NCBI GenBank assembly: GCA_017962275.1
Contig: JAGCVQ010000068.1
Span: forward strand, 1-35,615
DNA: 35,615 nt
Direction of reading: 5' to 3'
Source: Bacteroidales bacterium
GTDB taxonomy: Bacteria; Bacteroidota; Bacteroidia; Bacteroidales; WCHB1-69
Both the position numbers and the translations under genes were made by a program. Below the pieces are notes generated by a model. The model worked only from the letters and a program-made list of their open reading frames with translations. It ran no database searches and was not told the origin of the DNA. The first letter of the stretch is position 1. Each line of letters begins with the position of its first letter. Shown in pieces: positions 1 to 5,408 of this stretch.

Positions 1-47
1 AAGAGGTCACCAAAGGCAAACCGCAAGATGACGATGTCATCTTCTAG
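1..47 (+). CDS. Possible C-terminal tail of an upstream gene (partial)
   Basis: Frame 3 reads without a stop from the window edge to a TAG at 45-47 and gives an acidic, plausible protein tail (E-V-T-K-G-K-P-Q-D-D-D-V-I-F). It would converge on the MerR-like gene, with a palindrome between the two stops. Fourteen codons are too few to identify a family, and the reading could be chance. Confidence 0.3.
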   Translation, partial: EVTKGKPQDDDVIF

Positions 48-122
48 TAGAGACGCACGGCCGTGCGTCTCTATGGCCGGGGTCTCTATAATGCCGTGCA
101 TCTTACAATGCCGCGTCTCTAC
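47..122. repeat. Composite palindromic element with GTAGAGACGC ends
   Basis: Bases 47-56 (GTAGAGACGC) are the exact reverse complement of 113-122, bounding a 76-base unit. Inside it, 48-73 is itself a perfect 26-base palindrome whose arm is TAGAGACGCACGG. The right end overlaps the stop codon of the MerR-like gene. A second copy of the same core, as a simple 28-base palindrome, lies at 27421-27448, so this is a dispersed repeat family. It sits between convergent genes and could also end transcription, although no T-run follows the stem. Confidence 0.8.
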
Positions 123-484
123 AGCATTTTCTTGATTTCCAGCAATTTCTCCCGAATCTGCGTCAGCGTCGTGACGATGGCGGCCGTCTCCGCCTCCTTC
201 ACGAAATCGTTCTGGATGGCGGTCTTCGCGCCCTGGAGCGTGTAGCCTTTCACTTTGGTGAGATATTGGATGGTGCGCAAGATGGCGATGTCGTTTTTGG
301 AATAGAAACGGTCGCCTTTTTTGTTTTTGCGCGGTTTGATCACGTCGAACTCCTTCTCCCAAAACCGCAGGGTGGAGGCCGGAACGCCCAATGCCTCAGC
401 GGTTTCGCCGATACCGTACCATATCTTCTCCTGTTGGGCGATGGATTCGGGCAGAGTGTCCGTTATGGGCCTGTTTTCTTCCAT
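119..484 (-). CDS. MerR-family transcriptional regulator
   Basis: Small DNA-binding regulator of about 121 residues. The N-terminal half carries a MerR-type winged helix: an I-G-E-T-A-E-A-L-G-V helix, then S-T-L-R-F-W-E-K-E-F, the MerR signature, with F-W replacing the usual Y-Y/Y-W. A K-x-x-x-R-F-Y-S wing follows. The C-terminal 40 residues are helical and likely dimerise. There is no cysteine-rich or effector-binding C-terminus, so this is the short MerR type common in Bacteroidetes and the signal is unknown. I chose the ATG at 484, which starts M-E-E-N-R; an in-frame ATG lies 7 codons upstream at 505. It follows smpB by about 20 bases on the same strand and is probably co-transcribed. Confidence 0.85.
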   Translation of the reverse strand: MEENRPITDTLPESIAQQEKIWYGIGETAEALGVPASTLRFWEKEFDVIKPRKNKKGDRFYSKNDIAILRTIQYLTKVKGYTLQGAKTAIQNDFVKEAETAAIVTTLTQIREKLLEIKKML

Positions 485-507
485 GGCTATATTATTATAT
501 GTCAATA

Positions 508-963
508 TTATTCTTCGTCGGTGCGACGGCGTTGGTCGCGTTCCTTGATGGTTTCGCGTTTGTCGTACATTTTCTTACCTTTCGCCAGGCAGATGTCTAA
601 CTTGGCATAGCCGTTTTCGTTGATCCAAAGCAAGGTCGGGATGATGGTGAAGCCGCGTTCGTTGAGTTTGGTCATCAGCTTGCGCATCTCCTTGCGCTGC
701 AGCAGAAGCTTGCGGTCGCGCTTGGGCTGGTGATTGTTGTAGCTGCCCTGCGCGTACTCGCTGATGTGCATGTTGTGAACCCATAACTCGTTGTTAATGA
801 ACGAGCAATAGGCATCCGTGATATTCGCGCGCCCCGCCCGGATGGACTTGATCTCCGTGCCGGTCAGCACAATGCCCGCCGTGTAGGAAGTGTGCAGATA
901 GTAAAGGAATTCCGCCTTCCTGTTCTTGATTTCGATCTTGTTGTCCTGTTTTCTCTTTCCCAT
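508..963 (-). CDS. smpB: SsrA-binding protein SmpB
   Basis: SmpB binds tmRNA and delivers it to stalled ribosomes for trans-translation in the cytoplasm. The 151-residue product has the family landmarks in order: K-I-E-I-K-N-R-K-A at the N-terminus, [15 protein letters not shown] near residue 40, [14 protein letters not shown], then the basic C-terminal tail that enters the decoding centre ([14 protein letters not shown]). Length is normal. The ATG at 963 starts M-G-K-R-K; a longer reading would run through the promoter and is rejected. It is divergent from folA and leads a likely two-gene unit with the MerR-like gene. No tmRNA gene was seen in the window. Confidence 0.96.
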   Translation of the reverse strand: MGKRKQDNKIEIKNRKAEFLYYLHTSYTAGIVLTGTEIKSIRAGRANITDAYCSFINNELWVHNMHISEYAQGSYNNHQPKRDRKLLLQRKEMRKLMTKLNERGFTIIPTLLWINENGYAKLDICLAKGKKMYDKRETIKERDQRRRTDEE

Positions 964-980
964 TGTCTTTGAATCGGCGG

Positions 981-1010
981 CAAAGGTACATTTTTTTAGG
1001 CAAAAGGCAA
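981..1010 (-). promoter_or_regulatory. Bacteroidetes promoter of smpB
   Basis: On the minus strand a TTG (complement of 1008-1010) is followed after 19 bases by TACCTTTG (complement of 981-988), an exact match to TTG-N19-TAnnTTTG. It lies 17 bases from the smpB start. The TTG falls inside a heptamer-repeat array (998-1025), so the repeat supplies the -33 element. Confidence 0.75.
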
Positions 1011-1025
1011 TAGGCAAAAGGCAAC
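998..1025. repeat. Heptamer array 1: AGGCAA(A/T/C) x4
   Basis: Four contiguous 7-base units, AGGCAAA, AGGCAAT, AGGCAAA and AGGCAAC, in the space between divergent smpB and folA. The same heptamer appears at 24212-24239 and, inverted, at 27451-27480 and 29932-29959. The array overlaps the smpB -33 element. Confidence 0.85.
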
Positions 1026-1093
1026 AGTTTCATACAAACAACGAAACGTTAATAAGTTTATCCAAAAGAGACGGAAAACTCCCGCAACAATCG

Positions 1094-1101
1094 TATCTTT
1101 G
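1094..1101 (+). promoter_or_regulatory. -7 box upstream of folA
   Basis: TATCTTTG matches TAnnTTTG exactly and ends 16 bases before the folA ATG. No TTG is present at the usual distance upstream, so only the -7 half is supported. Confidence 0.55.
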
Positions 1102-1117
1102 CGGAAAATTACGTACT

Positions 1118-1606
1118 ATGAGCATAAGTATGATTGCGGCTGTGGGTCAACGGTTGGAGCTGGGCTACCAGAACCAGCTGCTGTGCCATCTGCCCGTGGA
1201 TTTGAAACATTTCAAGGAAATCACCTCCGGGCACACGGTGCTGATGGGCGACCGCACGTGGGAGTCGCTGCCGAAGAAGCCGCTGCCGAACCGCCGGAAC
1301 ATCGTCATCACCCTCGAGGACATCGAGTTCGAAGGCGTCGAAACGGTGCACTCCATCGGCGCGGCGCTCGACCTCGTGGCCGACGACGAGGAGGCCTTCG
1401 TGATGGGCGGCGCCACCATGTACCGCCTTTTCCTGCCCCATGCCGATAAACTTTACCTCACCCGCATAGTCTCTGAATTCGTGGCCGACGTCTGGTTCCC
1501 CGAGATTGACGAGAACGAGTGGAAAGTGGTGGAGTCCGTGTTCGTGCCGAAAGACGAAAAGAACGTTTACGATTTATATTTCCAAACCTTAATAAGACAA
1601 AAATGA
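1118..1606 (+). CDS. folA: Dihydrofolate reductase
   Basis: Reduces dihydrofolate to tetrahydrofolate with NADPH, feeding thymidylate and purine synthesis. The 162-residue length is typical. Visible landmarks are the catalytic acid D28 in H-L-P-V-D-L, the T-W-E-S-L-P and L-P-N-R-R-N-I-V-I-T segment, the G-G-A-T-M-Y dinucleotide motif and A-D-K-L-Y-L-T. The residue matching E. coli Trp22 is Cys23, and the position matching NADPH-contacting Arg44 is Asp47 (followed by Arg48). The ATG at 1118 is chosen because the sequence before it contains the promoter and lacks family similarity. Its TGA overlaps the next gene's ATG (ATGA), indicating coupled translation. Confidence 0.95.
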   Translation: MSISMIAAVGQRLELGYQNQLLCHLPVDLKHFKEITSGHTVLMGDRTWESLPKKPLPNRRNIVITLEDIEFEGVETVHSIGAALDLVADDEEAFVMGGATMYRLFLPHADKLYLTRIVSEFVADVWFPEIDENEWKVVESVFVPKDEKNVYDLYFQTLIRQK

Positions 1607-2157
1607 AAAAAGTAATCTTTTCCTTGGTCGCATTGATGATCAGCGTGGCGGCTTTCGCCCAAAAAACCGAACCGATACCGGATCCCCCCTATCTCCCCAT
1701 CGACGAGCGCACCAACCTGGTCACCTATCAGGATGTCGTGAAACAGGAAGGAACACCTAAAGTTCTATACGACAGAGCGATGGAGTGGGCAAAGAAGTAC
1801 TATAAGAACACGGGTGAGGTCATCAAGAGTGCCGACCCCGAGAAATGCGTCATCAACATGCGCTCCAGCGTCCGCATTTTCTACAAGGATAAAGAGGGCA
1901 CCATGCGTTTCAAGAACATCGTCTATTACAACTTCAAGCTCGAATGTCGCGACAACCGCTACCGCTACACCATCACCGATTTCAAGGAGAAGGCCACCGG
2001 TTCCGCGCCTATCGAGGTCTGGTTCGACACCTCCGCCTCCGGTTGGACCCCCAGCATGTACGGCTACCTCAGCCAGATCGACGAAGAGATGCAGAAGCTC
2101 ATCGAATCCTTGGAAGAGGGCATGCAGCCGGCCGAGGAATTCAACGATGAATGGTGA
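1603..2157 (+). CDS. Secreted DUF4468-like protein
   Basis: A 184-residue exported protein of unknown role. Residues 1-19 form a signal peptide ending A-F-A before Gln. After a proline-rich linker (P-I-P-D-P-P-Y-L-P), the region from about residue 38 to 130 has the pattern of the DUF4468 (TBP-like fold) family: a K-V-L-Y-D-R-A-M-E-W helix, R-S-S-V-R-I-F-Y strands, and Y-Y-N-F-K-L-E-C-R-D-N-R-Y-R-Y-T-I-T-D-F. The C-terminus is acidic. Its start codon overlaps the folA stop by four bases (ATGA), so it is translated with folA, an odd pairing with no obvious metabolic link. The family assignment is from pattern recognition only. Confidence 0.8.
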   Translation: MKKVIFSLVALMISVAAFAQKTEPIPDPPYLPIDERTNLVTYQDVVKQEGTPKVLYDRAMEWAKKYYKNTGEVIKSADPEKCVINMRSSVRIFYKDKEGTMRFKNIVYYNFKLECRDNRYRYTITDFKEKATGSAPIEVWFDTSASGWTPSMYGYLSQIDEEMQKLIESLEEGMQPAEEFNDEW

Positions 2158-2164
2158 TCAATAG

Positions 2165-2199
2165 TTAGTAGTTAGCAGTTAGCAGTTAGTAGTTAGACA
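2165..2199. repeat. Heptamer array 2: TTAG(T/C)AG x4-5
   Basis: Units TTAGTAG, TTAGCAG, TTAGCAG, TTAGTAG, then degenerate TTAGACA. It begins eight bases after the stop codon at 2157 and ends 16 bases before the MbnP-like start. An additional degenerate unit may occupy 2158-2164. Confidence 0.85.
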
Positions 2200-2215
2200 C
2201 CCGAATTGTTGTTGC

Positions 2216-2971
2216 ATGAACAAAGCAAAACATAGAAGACCATGGGTGTTCGTTGTATTGGCTTTGCTGTGCAGCGCTTGCACGCATGAACCATCAGGCC
2301 ACATTAAACTGAATTTTTCTTTTGTCGTTGATAATGATTCCCTGCGGTTGGATACCTGTATGTATCGGAACGCCGCAGGGAATTTTTATGAGGTCAACGA
2401 TGTGCAGTTTTTCATTTCGCACGTGAAACTGGAGACCACCTCTGGCGAGATTATAGAAATCGCTGACAATCAAGGCATTCACTACACCGACATCCGCATT
2501 CCCGGAACGCTTTCGTGGGAGGTTGCGGACGTGTTTCCCGCCGATGAGTACAAGTCGATTACGTTTGTGTTCGGACTGGAAGGGGAACAGAACACCACGG
2601 GATTTTTTCCGAACCCGCCGGAGAACAACATGAGCTGGCCCGATATGCTCGGGGGCGGCTACCACTACATGAAGATCAACGGCCGCTGGATCGACGGCTC
2701 CGGCGTGCGGCAGCCCTTCAACCTGCATTCGGGCAAAATCACCACTGACAGCGGTTTCGCCGACAACACCTTCACCGTCACACTGCCGTTGTCGCAGTTC
2801 GCAATCCTCCACAAGGAGACCTCCGAACTGACCTTGCAGATGAACGTGAACGCCTGGTTCACAAACCCTTACCTCTTCGATTTCAATGTCTTCGGCGGCA
2901 GCATCATGCAGAACCGCGAGGCGCAGGAGGTGCTGCGGGAGAATGGGGGGGATGTGTTTGGGGGGAAATAG
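2216..2971 (+). CDS. MbnP-like lipoprotein (putative copper-binding)
   Basis: A 251-residue lipoprotein. The N-terminus has a basic stretch, a hydrophobic core and a lipobox L-C-S-A-C with acceptor Cys22, so it is probably membrane-anchored outside the cytoplasm. The rest resembles the MbnP family: early beta-strand F-S-F-V-V-D-N-D, the segment F-Y-E-V-N-D-V-Q-F-F-I-S-H-V-K-L, and W-P-D-M-L-G-G-G-Y-H-Y-M-K. MbnP proteins are periplasmic and several bind copper, usually beside a di-haem MbnH peroxidase; no MbnH-like gene is visible here. Copper binding is therefore an inference. The ATG at 2216 lies directly before the signal sequence. Confidence 0.72.
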   Translation: MNKAKHRRPWVFVVLALLCSACTHEPSGHIKLNFSFVVDNDSLRLDTCMYRNAAGNFYEVNDVQFFISHVKLETTSGEIIEIADNQGIHYTDIRIPGTLSWEVADVFPADEYKSITFVFGLEGEQNTTGFFPNPPENNMSWPDMLGGGYHYMKINGRWIDGSGVRQPFNLHSGKITTDSGFADNTFTVTLPLSQFAILHKETSELTLQMNVNAWFTNPYLFDFNVFGGSIMQNREAQEVLRENGGDVFGGK

Positions 2972-3011
2972 CAGTCGTTATAATTCTTTATCATAATAAA
3001 AGTTCAACATA

Positions 3012-3041
3012 TTGGTTGTTAATGAAAAATATGTATTTTTG
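3012..3041 (+). promoter_or_regulatory. Bacteroidetes promoter of the AbiE-like pair
   Basis: TTG at 3012-3014, a 19-base spacer, then TATTTTTG at 3034-3041: an exact TTG-N19-TAnnTTTG match. The leader to the ATG at 3091 is about 40 bases and very AT-rich. It contains a small inverted repeat, TTTATA (3074-3079) / TATAAA (3083-3088), that could be an operator for the winged-helix product. Confidence 0.75.
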
Positions 3042-3090
3042 CACAAAATATTTTTATCAATATAACAAGCAAATTTATATATTATAAACT

Positions 3091-4041
3091 ATGAATCACA
3101 CAGTTAATTATATAAACAAGGAACTGGGGATGAGTGTTGAAATAACGCCCGTTAATCAAAGGTGTATTCATAATTTGCCCACGTTTTTGACGAGTATGTA
3201 TAGTCTTTTTTCTGGTAAAATCCATGAACAGTCTGTGATATTTGCCCGATATATGCCCGAGATTGTCCTTGCACCAAGCAATTATGCAAAACATGAAAGA
3301 ATGCTAAGACAAGTATTTAATGATCCCATTATCTTTGTTTTCAACCAAATTCAAAGCTATAATAAAAAACGCATAAGTGCTCTTGGTATTAATTATATTG
3401 TGCCTGATTCCGTGATACATTTGCCTGAATTGTTCATTATTCTATCGAAAACCGCAAAAAAAGACCACGGTGTAATAGCCAAACCACTTACCCCGACAGC
3501 ACAGACGGTGCTACTATATTATCTATACAACAATAAGAACGACTTATCATACAAACAATTACAAGAGTCCCTTGGAATGCCCTATCCTACGGTCTGCAGA
3601 ACAATAGAGATTCTGAAAGCGTCAAATCTTTGCCGGGTTGTCGGTTCCCGTGACAAGACAATTCAGTTCGACGTTGATAAAATCGAACTGTTCAACAGAG
3701 CTTTGCCTCTAATGAAGTCACCAGTAAAAAGGGTGATATATTCGGAAACTGTTCCAAATCTGTCTTATAAAGCTGGGATGACAGCCTTATCGGAATACAC
3801 GATGATAAATCCTGATGTTTTTGAACACGTAGCCATGAGTTATGATGAATACAAACAATTGAAGGATTATTCCACCGAAGACAATTATCTTCCTATACAC
3901 ATCGAAGTTTGGGATTATGATCCATCTATGTTTGCCCAAAAAGATGTTGTTGATGTAATCTCTCTTTATCTTTCTTTGAAAGACAATCAAGATGAACGCA
4001 TACATTATGAATTGAACCAGATTATACAGCACTTATGGTAA
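3091..4041 (+). CDS. Winged-helix regulator / putative antitoxin paired with nucleotidyltransferase
   Basis: A 316-residue protein in three parts. Residues 1-125 form an uncharacterised alpha/beta domain including P-I-I-F-V-F-N-Q-I-Q-S-Y-N-K-K-R and I-N-Y-I-V-P-D. Residues about 133-195 form a MarR-like winged helix: L-T-P-T-A-Q-T-V-L-L-Y-Y-L-Y, L-S-Y-K-Q-L-Q-E-S-L-G-M-P-Y-P-T-V-C-R-T-I-E-I-L, then a K-x-x-Q-F wing. Residues 200-316 include I-H-I-E-V-W-D-Y-D-P. The stop overlaps the next gene's start by seven bases, so the two are translationally coupled. By analogy with AbiEi-type antitoxins it probably represses its own promoter. The region is AT-rich and uses codons unlike its neighbours, suggesting transfer. 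Whether it is a true antitoxin is inference. Confidence 0.7.
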   Translation: MNHTVNYINKELGMSVEITPVNQRCIHNLPTFLTSMYSLFSGKIHEQSVIFARYMPEIVLAPSNYAKHERMLRQVFNDPIIFVFNQIQSYNKKRISALGINYIVPDSVIHLPELFIILSKTAKKDHGVIAKPLTPTAQTVLLYYLYNNKNDLSYKQLQESLGMPYPTVCRTIEILKASNLCRVVGSRDKTIQFDVDKIELFNRALPLMKSPVKRVIYSETVPNLSYKAGMTALSEYTMINPDVFEHVAMSYDEYKQLKDYSTEDNYLPIHIEVWDYDPSMFAQKDVVDVISLYLSLKDNQDERIHYELNQIIQHLW

Positions 4042-4799
4042 GAGGACTCGACACATTCAGAACTTGGTTTGACGGCTATTCAGACAGCTATATCATTATT
4101 GGCGGAACGGCATGTGATGCAGCCTTGAGCGATGCAGGTTTTACCGCAAGAGCAACGAAAGACATTGACATTATTCTTATTATAGAAGCCTTATCTGAAT
4201 CTTTTGTGGCACATTTTTGGGATTTTGTCAAAGCAGCAGGGTATCAGCGATGCGAGCAAGAGATGGAAAAACGCCATGCATATCGTTTTCTCAACCCTTC
4301 TGCCTCTACTTTTCCTATTCAGATAGAACTTTTCAGCCGAAAACCCGATGCACTGGTTTTACCAACAAGCTTGCATATAACTCCGATACCTGTTGAAGAA
4401 GGTCTTTCGAGTCTTTCTGCCATCCTATTGAACGATGATTACTACAACTTCACTTTGCAGCATAGCACCTTAGCAGATAGTATTCACTATGCCGATGTCG
4501 CAGCTTTGATCTGCCTCAAAGCATACGCCTATTTGAGCAACAAAAAACTCAAAGAAAGCGGAATTAACATCCACTCCATCAACATTGACAAGCACAAAAA
4601 CGACGTTTTCAGATTGTTGCCATTATTGCCTCCAAACGCCAAAATAGTTTTGCCTGAATCTATATACGTTGATATGCAAGCATTTGCAGAAACAATTAAA
4701 AACAACATTCCTGAGCACCAAGTATTGATAAATGCTGGTTTCAGAGGGCTCTCGCCAGAAACTCTGTTTCAGAACCTGTTAGCCATATTTAGACTATAA
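4035..4799 (+). CDS. AbiEii-like nucleotidyltransferase (putative type IV toxin or defence effector)
   Basis: A 254-residue protein with the nucleotidyltransferase fold signature near the N-terminus: I-I-I-G-G-T-A (G23, G24), then T-K-D-I-D-I-I-L with the two metal-binding acids D43 and D45, and a third likely acid in the strand I-Q-I-E-L-F around residue 95. The later helix A-D-V-A-A-L-I-C-L-K-A-Y-A-Y-L and the K-H-K-N-D-V-F-R-L segment resemble the AbiEii/AbiGii toxin group, in which a C-terminal helical part follows the transferase core. AbiEii-type enzymes add nucleotides to tRNA or other targets; the target here cannot be read. It overlaps the regulator gene by seven bases and has no other partner. 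Confidence 0.72.
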   Translation: MVRGLDTFRTWFDGYSDSYIIIGGTACDAALSDAGFTARATKDIDIILIIEALSESFVAHFWDFVKAAGYQRCEQEMEKRHAYRFLNPSASTFPIQIELFSRKPDALVLPTSLHITPIPVEEGLSSLSAILLNDDYYNFTLQHSTLADSIHYADVAALICLKAYAYLSNKKLKESGINIHSINIDKHKNDVFRLLPLLPPNAKIVLPESIYVDMQAFAETIKNNIPEHQVLINAGFRGLSPETLFQNLLAIFRL

Positions 4800-4871
4800 C
4801 CTTAATGATTACACAACATCATTGAAAAGTCTATATCAACCTAACAATGGACTTCGACAACTCTGTACTGA

Positions 4872-5282
4872 TCATTTCTCAAACTGAAACAACAGCTGGC
4901 AATCCGCAGATTCCAGCGTGACGTCCACTGACGGGCTTCCGATTGATTTCAGCCGTTTCATCGGGATCCACCTTTGGTCGCCGCGGTCGTAGTAGTCGGC
5001 TCTTTGGCAAACCAACGTGGAGAACTTGCCGCATAAATCACCTTTGATATGCAAGATATACAACGGTGGGTCGAGTTTCTTTTCGGAATTGCCCCAACAG
5101 TCGCTACGATAACGGTCTATGGTGTAATGCGCATCCATATCGGTAACGTATATCGTATCGGAAAAAGAGATTAACCGACAGAGGGTGTCGGGAGTAGTCG
5201 AATCTTGTTGGGCATAGGAAACTATATCCATGCAAAACAAACAAATGAAAACAAACAGCGATAATAAGCTTATCTTTCTCAT
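4872..5282 (-). CDS. Small exported protein of unknown function
   Basis: A 136-residue protein beginning M-R-K-I-S-L-L-S-L-F-V-F-I-C-L-F-C, a clear signal peptide ending near S-Y-A-Q. The mature part holds five cysteines (C-R-L, S-D-C-W, D-L-C-G, V-C-Q, D-C-Q) that could form disulfides, and predicted beta strands. I recognise no family. The start at 5282 is preferred: the longer in-frame reading to 5354 passes through a terminator hairpin and a -7 box. It is last in the run after gcvP but has its own promoter. Confidence 0.62.
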   Translation of the reverse strand: MRKISLLSLFVFICLFCMDIVSYAQQDSTTPDTLCRLISFSDTIYVTDMDAHYTIDRYRSDCWGNSEKKLDPPLYILHIKGDLCGKFSTLVCQRADYYDRGDQRWIPMKRLKSIGSPSVDVTLESADCQLLFQFEK

Positions 5283-5305
5283 AAACAATTTTCTAATTGA
5301 ACTTG

Positions 5306-5313
5306 CAAAAATA
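5306..5313 (-). promoter_or_regulatory. -7 box upstream of the small exported protein
   Basis: The minus strand reads TATTTTTG here, 23 bases before the start codon at 5282. No TTG lies at the expected spacing, so this is a half-match. Confidence 0.5.
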
Positions 5314-5352
5314 GAAAAATCCCGCAGAACTCGCAGACCAGCGCAGAAAAAC

Positions 5353-5384
5353 ACAGCGGGGAGAACTTTCGTCCTCCCCGCTGT
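5353..5384 (-). terminator. Intrinsic terminator after gcvP
   Basis: An 11-base perfect stem, ACAGCGGGGAG (5353-5363) with its complement at 5374-5384, and a 10-base loop. On the minus strand it is followed at once by a T-rich stretch (GTTTTTC). It lies 25 bases beyond the gcvP stop at 5409. Confidence 0.85.
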
Positions 5385-5408
5385 TCATTATCGTATCCAA
5401 AGAATCTC

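Noticed and set aside
926..1117. Upstream extension of folA in the same frame
   Set aside because: It crosses smpB, the divergent promoters and heptamer array 1 and adds no DHFR-like sequence.
4804..4823. Short inverted repeat AATGAT/ATCATT after the nucleotidyltransferase gene
   Set aside because: The stem is only six AT-rich base pairs with no T-run, too weak to call a terminator.
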